This document shows positions 8,732 to 17,249 of a DNA stretch of 64,000 nt, in pieces. The translations under genes and the position numbers were made by a program. The notes below the pieces were generated by a model, which ran no database searches, was not told the origin of the DNA, and saw only the letters and a list, made by a program, of their open reading frames with translations. This DNA is from Cyclobacteriaceae bacterium (GTDB taxonomy: Bacteria > Bacteroidota > Bacteroidia > Cytophagales > Cyclobacteriaceae). The first letter of the stretch is position 1. The number at the start of each line of letters is the position of its first letter. Location: NCBI GenBank assembly GCA_016787665.1, contig JAEUUC010000013.1, forward strand, positions 310,001 to 374,000, read 5' to 3'.

Positions 8732-9424
8732 CTATTTCAGTCTTGTGATTTCGGACTTGATGTCCATCTGAAGCTTTTCAATTCCTACAATTCGTTCTCT
8801 TACAATTTCAATCCTGTATTGCTTTTGAAAATTGTAGTTGTTCAGGGTGTTAATGAATTCTTCGTCCACTTTTAATGCCCGGTAGCTGATGGGACGGGCT
8901 TGTTTCAGAAATTCAATAAGTTGTATGTGCCGGTCAAGGAGGGGCGAGATTTTATCATTGAATTCAGTGGTCTCCCAGTCCATGCTCCACCGGACTAAAT
9001 TCAGCGTTCGGTCGTAGAGGTCGATGATGCCGGTTCGAATGGTGTCATTCGTGATAATATCAATGCCAACAGACTTCATGGTTTCAAAAGCTGTCTTTTT
9101 TATTCCTGGAACACTAAAGACATAAAAACGGGCGTAGTGCCGGTCGAGCGTATCGCGGTAGTCGTTGATGTTGGACAGTAGATCGTGGTAGATAATTTTC
9201 CCTGACGCCAGGGCCATGGAATCGTCATGAATTTTTTGCCGAAGCCGGTGGATAAGAAATTCAAGGTCTCCGTCAAGTTCTGTTAAAATTTCGATTTCCC
9301 GCTTTGTATTGATCCGGTCGTTGTTCCAATTGTCGAACCAGATGGCAATGGTCACCCCAATAAAAATCAGGATAATCTCGGCTAATGCTTTTTTAACATT
9401 CATGCTTCTGGCGAATCGTCCCAT
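8732..9424 (-). CDS. DUF6090 family protein
   Basis: This 230-residue protein has one membrane helix near its N-terminus (LAEIILIFIGVTIAIWFDNW) followed by a long, charged, mainly helical domain. The start, with KALAEIILIFIGVTIAIWFDNWN then an alpha-helical stretch REIEILTELDGDLE, is the DUF6090 signature, a family known almost only from Bacteroidota and without a known function. The start could be the ATG at 9424 or the one at 9403 (MNVKK), which fits family members better. It sits between repeat copies B and C. Confidence 0.8.
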   Translation of the reverse strand: MGRFARSMNVKKALAEIILIFIGVTIAIWFDNWNNDRINTKREIEILTELDGDLEFLIHRLRQKIHDDSMALASGKIIYHDLLSNINDYRDTLDRHYARFYVFSVPGIKKTAFETMKSVGIDIITNDTIRTGIIDLYDRTLNLVRWSMDWETTEFNDKISPLLDRHIQLIEFLKQARPISYRALKVDEEFINTLNNYNFQKQYRIEIVRERIVGIEKLQMDIKSEITRLK

Positions 9425-9442
9425 GGCTGAAGGAAAGACGAA

Positions 9443-9651
9443 GATAACGAATGACTATACACATTCCCCAAACGAATATAAATGATTACAACTGTTTTTG
9501 GTAAGCGGGGTGGAGAGAAAATGTTTGGTGCGGGATTTTAGGGCTGTGGGGTCTGTTGATACATTAAATTGGTGTACTTCTCGGCAGGTTGGAAGACGTG
9601 GCGGCATGATGAAATTAGCACGAAAACCGCCAATGCAAATAGCTGCTGTTG
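9443..9651 (+). repeat. Intergenic repeat, copy C
   Basis: This is an almost complete copy. CCAAACGAATATAAATGATT, AGCGGGGTGGAGAGAAAATG, TTTGGTGCGGGATTTTAGGG and the tail GCAGGTTGGAAGACGTGGCG are all present. The right end runs to GTTG at 9648-9651, a few bases before the stop of the M28 peptidase gene. Confidence 0.88.
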
Positions 9652-9658
9652 GTGGCCG

Positions 9659-11110
9659 TTAATTTTTCAGCCCCTCCCTTTGCAACAACTCAATTACCAA
9701 ACTTATCTGTCGAACACGGCTCTCTAAACTTGCAAAGTCAATTTTCTCCACTGTGTCTGTCGTTTTATGATAGTCCGGATGTAAGCCGGAAAAGAATAGA
9801 ATTGCCGGAATTCCCTTTTCGTAAAAGCTATAGTTGTCAGACCTTGTAAACAGTCCCACTGGGTCTTTTGAATTGTTTAGTGAGTAGTCGAATGAACATT
9901 GGTCAAAGAGACTGTCAGCCTTTTTTATAATAGTATCTAGCTCGTTTGATTGGTCTGTCCCAATACAATAAAGGTATTTTGCATTATCATGTTTTTCGTC
10001 AATTCTTGAAATCATGTCTAAATTCAGGTTACAAAGAATGTTTTTAGGGTCAAAGTCAGGTTGACTTACATGATAAAGGGACCCTAATAGACCTGCTTCC
10101 TCTCCCGAAGTTGCCAAGAACACAATATTGTACTCTAAGTCTTTGGCCAGCGAAAACGCTTCCGCAATCTCAAGTAGTGCAGCTGTCCCTGACGCATTGT
10201 CGTCCGCTCCAGGAAAGTACTCTTCTCCTGATTTCCCTAAATGGTCGTAATGCGCGGATAGAATAATGGATTTATTGCTATTTCCCTTAACTACTCCAAC
10301 AACGTTAGCTGTTTCAATCTCATTATGTATTCTTTCAAACTTCACTTTCGCTTTGGGAATCGGGACTTCTTTGATCCTATTGTCCTCTTGCAACTTAGTC
10401 AATTCCTTTATTGAGCGGCCAAAAATATTTTTTATTTCCGAATTCGGAATTGTGATAGTATTAAGAAACTTGATTGTGTCCCACCTGGCAAAAGTGTTTT
10501 GTGCCGTATCGCTATTAGGTAGTGAAAGTCTTTTTTGGAGTGAGTGTTCTTTGAACGTGTTTTTTATAGACTCAAATTGTTTTTCGTTTCCAGGATTAGC
10601 AAGGATAATCCCTGAAGCTTTTCGTTGTGCTAGTTTTCTGTTGATGTCATATTTATTCCTCAGGTTTTTAACAAAAACTAATACTAGCCTGTCTTTTACG
10701 TCAATTTGATTTAATTCCTCTTCTGTTCCCCGACCGCCAAAAACAATTTCTTTGTCTATTTCTTCATTTTGGACATTGCTCCCTTGAAACACCATGTTTT
10801 CAAAATTCTTAAGTGTCGTGCGTTGGGTTTTTATATACACTTGTCCCCAGTACGTTTGATTCAGTTTAAACTTTTCAAGATAACTGTCTTGATGGTATGT
10901 ATTAAGTCCTAAGTGTTTAAATCTGTCCGAGATGAATTTGCCCGCTCTCCTTTGTCCCTCGGTTCCAGTCCCCCTGCCTTCAAGTGAGTCAGAGGTTAGT
11001 ATTTTTACAAATGCTTTTAGGTCTTTCCTGTCAATGCTGGATTTGTCTGCCTGCCCTTGGCTTTGCAAAACGAAGCTCGTCAGACAAGTTATTAGTAGGA
11101 GTATTTTCAT
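9659..11110 (-). CDS. Secreted M28-family metallopeptidase with PA-type insert
   Basis: The product (483 residues from the ATG at 11110) is an exported zinc aminopeptidase-like enzyme that should remove N-terminal residues from peptides. The start is followed by a signal peptide (LLITCLTSFVLQSQGQ). The five zinc and catalytic positions are readable: H287 and D289 in AHYDHLG, D303 in GADDNASG, the glutamates of TSGEEAG near 337, D365 in LDMI and H448 in DYHKTTDT. A region at about 90-180 looks like a protease-associated insert. The longer frame start at 11128 is less likely because it would lengthen the signal peptide. The gene is flanked by repeat copies C and D. Confidence 0.9.
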   Translation of the reverse strand: MKILLLITCLTSFVLQSQGQADKSSIDRKDLKAFVKILTSDSLEGRGTGTEGQRRAGKFISDRFKHLGLNTYHQDSYLEKFKLNQTYWGQVYIKTQRTTLKNFENMVFQGSNVQNEEIDKEIVFGGRGTEEELNQIDVKDRLVLVFVKNLRNKYDINRKLAQRKASGIILANPGNEKQFESIKNTFKEHSLQKRLSLPNSDTAQNTFARWDTIKFLNTITIPNSEIKNIFGRSIKELTKLQEDNRIKEVPIPKAKVKFERIHNEIETANVVGVVKGNSNKSIILSAHYDHLGKSGEEYFPGADDNASGTAALLEIAEAFSLAKDLEYNIVFLATSGEEAGLLGSLYHVSQPDFDPKNILCNLNLDMISRIDEKHDNAKYLYCIGTDQSNELDTIIKKADSLFDQCSFDYSLNNSKDPVGLFTRSDNYSFYEKGIPAILFFSGLHPDYHKTTDTVEKIDFASLESRVRQISLVIELLQREGLKN

Positions 11111-11127
11111 AAAAAAATTAAGGGCCA

Positions 11128-11327
11128 CAACGCCCGCTATATACGTTCACCAAACCAATATAGCCGATTACAACCGTTTTTGATGCGCGGGGTGGCGGGA
11201 AAATGTTTGGTGCGGGTTTTAGGGCTGTGGGGTCTGCTGAGTCATTAAATTGTTATGCGTCTCATTAGGCCGGAAGACCTGGCGACATGATGACATCAAC
11301 CCCCCGTATTTCATAAATGTTTTGTTG
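11128..11327 (+). repeat. Intergenic repeat, copy D
   Basis: This 200-bp copy is bounded by CAAC (11128-11131) and GTTG (11324-11327). It contains the left module, CACCAAAC at about 11148, GTTTGGTG at about 11206 and the tail AGGCCGGAAGACCTGGCGAC. The peptidase gene start codon is only about 18 bp from its left edge. Confidence 0.9.
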
Positions 11328-11351
11328 ACAGCTGTCGCGTTGTGCCTCTTT

Positions 11352-11816
11352 TTAAAGTCGCAGCCCGCTTTTTATGTTGTTTAATTTGTATGTCTGAGTG
11401 TCGGGCAGGTATTTGTAATAAAAAATGTACACAACGTCCGAAAAGTATTTTAGGTCTTTTCCTTGTCGTTGAAATGTCTGCATTGAAAGTGTTATTTGGT
11501 CTCGGATAACTGATAGTCCATTTATCTTTATCAGAACGTCTGTTGGTTTTAAGTCCTTTGGTTTTATCTGTTTGTTTTCTTTTTCCTTTAGAATGGTCAT
11601 GCCGTTTATCTTGTCAGGAAAGTCCTGTATGATTGGCCAATCAGCTCTCAGTATTAATCGGTCAATTTGTTTTTCGTCTTTAATCAATTTTGTCAATGAG
11701 TCCAAAGAGTAGTAATACATTCCTGTCTTGTCGGAGGATATAGAACTAACTATTTGTCCAGAGGTCGTTTTAACACATGTCGTTATTAATGTCAGTATGA
11801 TTATCAGATGTCTCAA
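11352..11816 (-). CDS. Small secreted protein, unknown
   Basis: The 154-residue product has a signal peptide (LIIILTLITTCVKTTSGQ) and a mature part of about 130 residues rich in lysine, aspartate and isoleucine. I recognise no family. The start is TTG at 11816; there is no in-frame ATG nearby and the signal peptide begins directly, so the start is probably right. The start is about 8 bp from the AACG edge of repeat copy E, as in other genes of this region. Its AT-rich codon choice differs from genes outside the array. Confidence 0.6.
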   Translation of the reverse strand: MRHLIIILTLITTCVKTTSGQIVSSISSDKTGMYYYSLDSLTKLIKDEKQIDRLILRADWPIIQDFPDKINGMTILKEKENKQIKPKDLKPTDVLIKINGLSVIRDQITLSMQTFQRQGKDLKYFSDVVYIFYYKYLPDTQTYKLNNIKSGLRL

Positions 11817-11822
11817 ATGTCT

Positions 11823-11982
11823 TAACGCTATGACTGACTCCGTCTATCTTGGTTCAGCAAACGAATGTAACCGATTACAACCGTTTTTGATGCGCGGGGT
11901 GGAGGGAAAATGTTTGTTGTAGGGTTTTAGGGCTGTGGGTCTCTGAGTCATTAAATTGTAGTGCGTCTCAATACGTTTTGTT
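11823..11982 (+). repeat. Intergenic repeat, copy E
   Basis: TCAGCAAACGAATGTAACCG, TGATGCGCGGGGTGGAGGGA and AAATGTTTGTTGTAGGGTTT match the family. The left arm CAGCAAAC and right arm GTTTGTTG can still pair (one G-T pair), although both differ from the usual CACCAAAC/GTTTGGTG. The AGG-GGAA-CCT tail is absent. Confidence 0.87.
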
Positions 11983-11993
11983 CTCGCGGGTAT

Positions 11994-12575
11994 TCATTTC
12001 AACTGTTTTGCAATGTCAGCAAAACCTTCTGTCAATGTTTTATATATATCCTTTACTACGGTTTCCTCTAAGGCTTTCTCAATTGTAAGATCGATTACTT
12101 TTCCCTTCAACAGTTGGAACCAAGTCTTCTTTCCAAGATCGAAATGGTTTTTTAGTGATTCAATTTCATCGTAGATTATTTCTTGACCAAGTCCAAGTGT
12201 GTCCAACTTCTCAACAATGTCGTTCAGTTTTGAGTGAAGATTAGATTCTTCTTCTGGGGTAAACTTGTCCACGCTATCCGGCTGATAAGTGTAGAATTTA
12301 TTTATATCATCAATCTCTTGATCAATCGCGAAAAGTGCAGCGTCCCGCTCGGGAATAAATTGGCAGTTGGGCTTATTGCATGTCTTCAAATGTTCTTCCT
12401 TCTGAAAGATAGTCCCGCTACGTAAGATTTTAAGAAAGTCCAATTTGTCTCTGTCACGATTGAAATCGTAAAGCTTAGTTGTCAATAAGGACTTAAAATT
12501 TGCAAGCGAATTTAAGTGAGGTCCTTCGAAAAAGTCCTCGATAAATTCGTTAGCTTCTTTTTCTACTATGTTCAT
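11994..12575 (-). CDS. Cytoplasmic protein of unknown function
   Basis: The 193-residue product has no signal peptide or membrane helix. It is mostly helical and acidic, with one Cys-containing stretch HLKTCNKPNCQFIPE at about 62-76 that could bind a metal. The end (KGKVIDLTIEKALEETVVKDIYKTL) reads as an amphipathic helix. I recognise no family. It lies between repeat copy E and the large hairpin at 12609-12693. Confidence 0.6.
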   Translation of the reverse strand: MNIVEKEANEFIEDFFEGPHLNSLANFKSLLTTKLYDFNRDRDKLDFLKILRSGTIFQKEEHLKTCNKPNCQFIPERDAALFAIDQEIDDINKFYTYQPDSVDKFTPEEESNLHSKLNDIVEKLDTLGLGQEIIYDEIESLKNHFDLGKKTWFQLLKGKVIDLTIEKALEETVVKDIYKTLTEGFADIAKQLK

Positions 12576-12608
12576 TTTAATTTGGGAAAGCTGTCAAGAA
12601 TATAAGCA

Positions 12609-12693
12609 ATAACGCGTGTATATAAAACGTGCCGGCACTCCAAAATAGTAAATTTAAATCAATCGTGCTGGCATGTTTTATATACTTTGTTGT
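12609..12693. repeat. Large imperfect hairpin between two array genes (attC-like architecture)
   Basis: Bases 12618-12638 and 12665-12685 pair over 21 positions (two of them G-T), around a 26-nt loop. Outside this stem a 4-by-3 internal loop is followed by AAC/GTT pairs (12611-12613 with 12689-12691). The sequence is unrelated to the common repeat of this region except for these end boxes. Confidence 0.8.
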
Positions 12694-12705
12694 AGCCAGT
12701 GCGTT

Positions 12706-13419
12706 TCACCGAATCTTTGTTCTGAACTTAAAGAATCGAATTTCCTTATTTAGAATGTCCAACTTCGTGAATCCGCCTCGGTGTCCGATATAAATGTTTT
12801 GGTTGTCAATTGCCGCAACGGAATTTGGATAGAGACCCGACCAAAATGTCTTCTCAAAAATCGTTTCCTTATTTAAGGCATTGATGAGAAAGAAAGTCCT
12901 ATGAGCTGCAATGAATATATTGTCACCGAAGATACACATTGCCTCTGGAGCGTCCTCGAATTCAATTACCTTAATCGGAACAAAAGTGTCCACATTCTTG
13001 TCTAGCCGATACATTGTCCCTTTACTTGTTGACAAGTGAGCTAGCCCCTCAATAAAGTAAGTCTCGTTTTTAAATCTAAAAATGAATTTTACATTTCCCT
13101 CTTTAATAAGTTTTTTGTCAGTCGTCCCATTAGGAATAAATTCGATCTTTCCTCCCCATTCTCCATGGTCCGAACCGATGAGGCGTCCAGTTTCTATTTC
13201 AAGTATTGCATCCTTTTCTTCATCCGCCTTGTCAATCTTAATTGCTCCATTGTATGTGAATACCTTGAATTCATTTCGTGAATGATTGAGTTCGAACCAT
13301 TCGTCACTACTAACTTTTGGCAACTTAGTCTCAACAAAGTCAGTCAATTTATATTCCTGACTGAAAACTGTCCCAGTTGTCAAAATCAAAAGAGTCAATA
13401 TTGTCTTTAGGTGTGTCAT
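12706..13419 (-). CDS. Secreted protein of unknown function
   Basis: The 237-residue product has a signal peptide (LKTILTLLILTTGTVFSQ). The mature protein is beta-rich, and segments such as AMCIFGDNIFIAAHRTFFLIN and NSVAAIDNQNIYIGHRGGF suggest a small beta-propeller with WD- or YVTN-like blades, but I recognise no named family. Its start at 13419 lies about 15 bp from the edge of repeat copy F. Confidence 0.6.
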   Translation of the reverse strand: MTHLKTILTLLILTTGTVFSQEYKLTDFVETKLPKVSSDEWFELNHSRNEFKVFTYNGAIKIDKADEEKDAILEIETGRLIGSDHGEWGGKIEFIPNGTTDKKLIKEGNVKFIFRFKNETYFIEGLAHLSTSKGTMYRLDKNVDTFVPIKVIEFEDAPEAMCIFGDNIFIAAHRTFFLINALNKETIFEKTFWSGLYPNSVAAIDNQNIYIGHRGGFTKLDILNKEIRFFKFRTKIR

Positions 13420-13437
13420 TCTTTAGCGCATTGGCTA

Positions 13438-13605
13438 CAACGTCTCGCTATATTCGTTCGGCAAACGAATGTAAATGATTACAATCGTTTTTGATGCGCG
13501 GGGTGGGGGGAAAATGTTTGGCGCGGGGTTTTAGGGCTGTGGGTTCTTGTGATCCGTTAGGTTTGTATACGTTTCGTCACGGCACCATGCAGAAACACTT
13601 TGTTG
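13438..13605 (+). repeat. Intergenic repeat, copy F
   Basis: The copy runs from CAAC (13438-13441) to GTTG (13602-13605). It carries TCTCGCTATATTCGTTCGGC, TGATGCGCGGGGTGGGGGGA and TTTGGCGCGGGGTTTTAGGG. The tail is shortened to CGTCACGGCACCATG and followed by AACACTTTGTTGGC. Confidence 0.9.
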
Positions 13606-13614
13606 GCTGCCGTT

Positions 13615-14502
13615 TTAATTTCTCTCAAGTATTACTGGGTCCAGCTTGGGATTCCAATAAAATATATCAGATTCGAATCTGTTCTTATTCTTCATTACTT
13701 CAATTACCCCGCTCTCAAACAGCCTTTTGTAATCTTCCTTTTTCAGTTTCTCCATTTCTGCCATTTGTTCTTCGTCAAATCCACTGAAAAGTCCCCCTGT
13801 TACAGTATATGATGTCAAGGAAACAAATTCAATCATAGTTTTCTCTGTGTCCACCGCGTATATTTTAACTTCAGCCATCAAGTCGTGGCCCTCACTGTCA
13901 AATTCGATGAAGAATAAACTGTCAATCATATTTGATTTAAGGCTGTCACTCAAGCCACGCGCTGGTTCCATTCTGTTTGTGAATATTTCTTGTTTAGAGA
14001 GGTTAACGATGTATGGCTCTCCAATTTGTAAATTGGTATTAACCTCTTTTCTTGGTAGAGTAGTCGCAACAAATGCGAATATTGAAATACCAAGGATCAA
14101 AATTTGCACAATGCGAAAATTGTGGTCGATGTTGGTATCAGTGTTTCTTTTAAAATGCCTATACGAAATTGGTAGAATAAGCAAAGTGACCAAGTCAGTG
14201 TAATCGACTATTCGACTAAACTCAGTCCCGAAGGTGTGATTTGTCCAATTAATTAAGTCTGTAGAAAGTGGAGTTTTCCAAACCACAAAAATTAAAGCTG
14301 TCAGCAGATAAACCTTGAGCTCATGTTTAAAGAAAAATATACTCCAGAAGAATGGAAAAATAAACAGTCCCGCAATGTCAGATAACTTACCTGTCACGAA
14401 GCCGCCAAACTGATATTTTAGTATGAAATCATTTGTCAACAGGCAGAATAGTCCGAAGATGAAAAACTTGTCTGTCAGTAATGTTAGTCTATTTTGTCCC
14501 AT
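13615..14502 (-). CDS. Membrane protein of unknown function
   Basis: The 295-residue product has about five membrane helices in residues 10-150 (for example FIFGLFCLLTNDFILKY) and a C-terminal soluble part of about 140 residues. The early segment FVTGKLSDIAGLFIFPFFWS recalls small Bacteroidota membrane proteins with a KLSD motif, but I cannot name the family. Its ATG lies about 12 bp from the left edge of repeat copy G. Confidence 0.62.
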   Translation of the reverse strand: MGQNRLTLLTDKFFIFGLFCLLTNDFILKYQFGGFVTGKLSDIAGLFIFPFFWSIFFFKHELKVYLLTALIFVVWKTPLSTDLINWTNHTFGTEFSRIVDYTDLVTLLILPISYRHFKRNTDTNIDHNFRIVQILILGISIFAFVATTLPRKEVNTNLQIGEPYIVNLSKQEIFTNRMEPARGLSDSLKSNMIDSLFFIEFDSEGHDLMAEVKIYAVDTEKTMIEFVSLTSYTVTGGLFSGFDEEQMAEMEKLKKEDYKRLFESGVIEVMKNKNRFESDIFYWNPKLDPVILERN

Positions 14503-14513
14503 TAAATTGCCGC

Positions 14514-14685
14514 CAACGTAGGGCTAAACGCGTTCACCAAACGAATATAGATGATTACAACCGTTTTTGATGCGCGGGGTGGAGGGAAAATGTTTGGTGC
14601 GGGGTTTTAGGGCTGTGGGGTCTGCTGATCCGTTAAGTTTTGTGGATGTCTCATCAGGCCGGAAGACCTGCGACCTGATGAATTG
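14514..14685 (+). repeat. Intergenic repeat, copy G (best-conserved)
   Basis: The copy begins at CAACG (14514) and carries a full inverted pair CACCAAAC (14535-14542) and GTTTGGTG (14592-14599). A second inverted pair TCATCAGG (14651-14658) and CCTGATGA (14674-14681) closes the tail and encloses AGGCCGGAAGACCT. It is the best copy from which to derive a consensus. Confidence 0.92.
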
Positions 14686-14777
14686 CCACCGTGTTTTCTA
14701 AACTTGAGCATTTCGAAAAACGGCCTTACCTGACTGCGAACAGGCGATGAACAAATCATCTGGGCCAGCCATGACGT

Positions 14778-15815
14778 TTACTTGCCCTGATACATTCTTT
14801 TCCTGAACCAAAACGCAAGATTTACGAGTAAGATTAAAGCAGGAACTTCAATAAGCGGACCGATTACTCCTGCGAATGCCTGGCCAGAGTTTATTCCAAA
14901 CACTCCGACCGCCACGGCAATGGCAAGCTCAAAATTATTTCCGGTAGCCGTGAATGAAACGGATGTATTCTCTTCATAGTTAGCTCCCAATTTCTTAGAT
15001 AGAACAAAACTCAACACGAAAATGATAATGAAATAAATGACCAGTGGAATAGCGATGCGGAGCACATCGAATGGAATGTTCACAATCATTTTGCCTTTAA
15101 AGCTGAACATAATTATGATCGTAAACAGAAGCGCGATTAATGTCAGAGGGCTTATCTTAGGCACTACGTTCTTCACATACCATTCTTCGCCTTTTGCATT
15201 CTTGAAGAAATGACGCGTAAGAAACCCTGCTATAAACGGAACACCGAGATAAAGGAAAACGCTCTCCGCCACATCACGCATACTCACATCCACTGCTGAA
15301 CCTTCGATGCCGAAGTAAGGAGGCAGTACGGTGATGAACAACCACGCAAATACACTGTAAAACAACACTTGAAAGATGCTGTTGAGTGCAACGAGCCCGG
15401 CCGCATATTCTTTGTCACCCTTTGCTAAGTCATTCCAGACCAAAACCATAGCAATACAACGGGCTATGCCAATAAGTATCAGTCCAATCATGTATTCAGG
15501 CTTGTCTCTCAGGAAAATGATTGCCAGAAAGAACATAAGGATAGGGCCTACAATCCAATTCAGGACTAAGGAGAGACTTATCACTTTTAAATTCCTAAAC
15601 ACTTTTCCCAAATGTTCATAGCGTACTTTTGCCAATGGCGGATACATCATAATGATAAGTCCGGCTGCTATTAGCAGGTTGGTAGTACCGACCTGAAATT
15701 GATTCATGAATTGTTCGACTTCAAAAAAGTAGCCGAGGCCAATGCCCAAAAGCATCGCGAGAAAAATCCAAAGAGTGAGATAACGGTCTAAAAAACCAAG
15801 TTTTGATTGACTCAT
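14778..15815 (-). CDS. acr3: ACR3-family arsenite efflux permease
   Basis: The 345-residue product is a ten-helix inner-membrane carrier that exports arsenite. The family signatures are clear: a cysteine in the middle of a helix (GIARCIAMVLVWNDLAKGD), TATGNNFELAIAVAVGVFG and GPLIEVPALI. The frame extends 60 codons further upstream to 15995, but that part is unrelated to the family and overlaps the phosphoesterase, so I start at the ATG at 15815 (MSQSKLG). The gene lies 34 bp downstream of the metallophosphoesterase and belongs to an arsR-led operon. Confidence 0.93.
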   Translation of the reverse strand: MSQSKLGFLDRYLTLWIFLAMLLGIGLGYFFEVEQFMNQFQVGTTNLLIAAGLIIMMYPPLAKVRYEHLGKVFRNLKVISLSLVLNWIVGPILMFFLAIIFLRDKPEYMIGLILIGIARCIAMVLVWNDLAKGDKEYAAGLVALNSIFQVLFYSVFAWLFITVLPPYFGIEGSAVDVSMRDVAESVFLYLGVPFIAGFLTRHFFKNAKGEEWYVKNVVPKISPLTLIALLFTIIIMFSFKGKMIVNIPFDVLRIAIPLVIYFIIIFVLSFVLSKKLGANYEENTSVSFTATGNNFELAIAVAVGVFGINSGQAFAGVIGPLIEVPALILLVNLAFWFRKRMYQGK

Positions 15816-15849
15816 ACAACGGTTGTGGTTGATAGGTTGATTCGGTTCT

Positions 15850-16614
15850 TTAGTATGCTTTTCGAAGCATGTCGGCATACTCATTGGGCAGTGGACTGTC
15901 TTCCACTGCTCTTGCTGCCTTCTCGACATCATAAGCAAACCGGATAAATTCAACTTGGAACGAATCAGGTTTTGCAAGTGAGAAATTCTCATCAAGAGAA
16001 ATTAGCACGTAGCCGCCACGGGGGTCTCCGTCTTTTGGTTTTCCAACAGAACCAATGTTAATAGCATGACGAAGGTTTCCGTTTTCGTCTTTCAGTGTTT
16101 TATGGTAGGGCTTATGGGTGTGGCCAAAGAACAGGAAGTGAGCATTGGCCTGCTCCATGATGCGAAGCATACTCTTTTCATCTCGGTCAACGAAAAGGTA
16201 TTCGTTGATTTTGCGAGGGCTGCCATGAACCATTAAGAAATCAAACTTCTCGTCATTCAATTGATACTCCAGTCGAATGTGAGAAGGGAGGGCGCGGAGA
16301 TATTTGCGTTCATCCGGTTTCACGATTGAATTTGTGTATTCAATAGATTGCGCCCCGTTGGATTTTTCATGGTCGGTTTTGTATGCACATCCACAGTCAT
16401 CGCTCATTCTGCCAATGCCAAAGTCATAGTTACCAGCAAGAGTAGGAATGTTGCGCTTCCGGATTTCATTGATTACTTCGTTAGGCCAAATGTTATATCC
16501 GACTAAGTCGCCAAGACAATAGACAACGTCCACCTTGCGACTGTCAATGTCGGCAAGGCATGATTCAAGAGCGGGAAGGTTGGCGTGGATGTCGCTAAAA
16601 AGAGCAATTTTCAT
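15850..16614 (-). CDS. Metallophosphoesterase in the ars operon
   Basis: This 254-residue soluble enzyme carries the calcineurin-like metal-binding series SDIHAN (D8, H10), CLGDLVGY, AGNYDFG, MVHGSP and FGHTHKP. It has the size and order of YfcE-type phosphodiesterases; the usual GNHD is GNYD here. Its substrate is unknown. It lies between arsR and the ACR3 pump and is presumably co-regulated with them; a linked phosphatase or phosphodiesterase is sometimes seen in bacterial ars operons, with no role I can state with confidence. Confidence 0.85.
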   Translation of the reverse strand: MKIALFSDIHANLPALESCLADIDSRKVDVVYCLGDLVGYNIWPNEVINEIRKRNIPTLAGNYDFGIGRMSDDCGCAYKTDHEKSNGAQSIEYTNSIVKPDERKYLRALPSHIRLEYQLNDEKFDFLMVHGSPRKINEYLFVDRDEKSMLRIMEQANAHFLFFGHTHKPYHKTLKDENGNLRHAINIGSVGKPKDGDPRGGYVLISLDENFSLAKPDSFQVEFIRFAYDVEKAARAVEDSPLPNEYADMLRKAY

Positions 16615-16624
16615 AAGTGGGATA

Positions 16625-16644
16625 TTGTAATATTACGTTATGGT
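16625..16644 (+). promoter_or_regulatory. Second copy of the putative ArsR operator
   Basis: TGTAATATTACGTTATGG lies between arsR and the phosphoesterase gene. It matches the sequence upstream of arsR at 15 of 18 positions, in the opposite orientation, and contains the perfect palindrome GTAATATTAC (16627-16636). Confidence 0.55.
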
Positions 16645-16656
16645 TGGCAAAAAAAT

Positions 16657-16986
16657 TTAGCTGCAGTCGTTTTTCTTTACGTACCGGGTAAAGAGGTTGA
16701 TGAAAACATCTTTGGCTTCATCCCACACCTGCTCGTCAATGCAATAATTCACTTTTGGTCCTTCTATCTCTCCTCGGATAATACCTATACGCTTCAATTC
16801 CTTTAGGTGTTGAGTAATGGTTGATTGAGAAAGCGGAAGTTCATTCACCAGGTCGTTGCAAATGCAGGTTTCGTGGCTCAATATGTATTCAAGGATTGCC
16901 ACACGTGCGGGATGGTCAAAAGCCATGGCCAAGTTCGCCATACGGTTTTGGCGCTTTTTGAATAGTTCTGACTTGGTTATGCCCAT
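16657..16986 (-). CDS. arsR: ArsR-family arsenic-responsive repressor
   Basis: This 109-residue winged-helix protein should repress the ars operon until arsenite binds. The metal site ETCICNDL (C41 and C43) and the recognition helix LSQSTITQHLKELKRIGII are typical. The longer frame starts with TTG at 17004; I use the ATG at 16986 (MGITKSE). A candidate promoter, TTG at 17030-17032 and TAATATTG at 17002-17009 (minus strand, 20 nt apart), would give a leader of about 10 nt. Confidence 0.92.
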   Translation of the reverse strand: MGITKSELFKKRQNRMANLAMAFDHPARVAILEYILSHETCICNDLVNELPLSQSTITQHLKELKRIGIIRGEIEGPKVNYCIDEQVWDEAKDVFINLFTRYVKKNDCS

Positions 16987-16993
16987 ATGATTA

Positions 16994-17032
16994 TCATAAC
17001 GCAATATTACGATGGGTTTGTTTGTTGTGCAA
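16994..17032 (-). promoter_or_regulatory. arsR promoter and putative ArsR operator
   Basis: On the minus strand TTG (17032-17030), 20 nt and TAATATTG (17009-17002) match the Bacteroidota promoter with one mismatch. CGTAATATTGCGTTATGA (17011-16994) overlaps the -7 box and is the sister of the sequence at 16626-16643. Confidence 0.6.
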
Positions 17033-17172
17033 GTTGGTTCCTGGTAGAAATGGTTGTTTTGAAATCGTCAGCGTTAGTTTCTCTTTTTTGTCGGAGGAGA
17101 ATTTGTGGGTGAGGGCATGGGCGTCAACCTCTGTGTTTATCCAGTGCGGGCATAGGAGGGCTCCAAAATGAA

Positions 17173-17191
17173 GGTACGTGTTTCACGTACC
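17173..17191. repeat. Perfect hairpin GGTACGTG-TTT-CACGTACC
   Basis: This 8-bp perfect stem with a 3-nt loop lies in the 420-bp gap between arsR and the permease stop codon. On the minus strand it is followed by TTCATTTT and could end the permease transcript. The rest of the gap holds repeat copy H, and otherwise I see nothing. Confidence 0.6.
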
Positions 17192-17249
17192 GAAATGGTT
17201 GGCCCGGCCTGTTCCAAACTGTTTCGCGTGACTAAACTACATCATGAAA

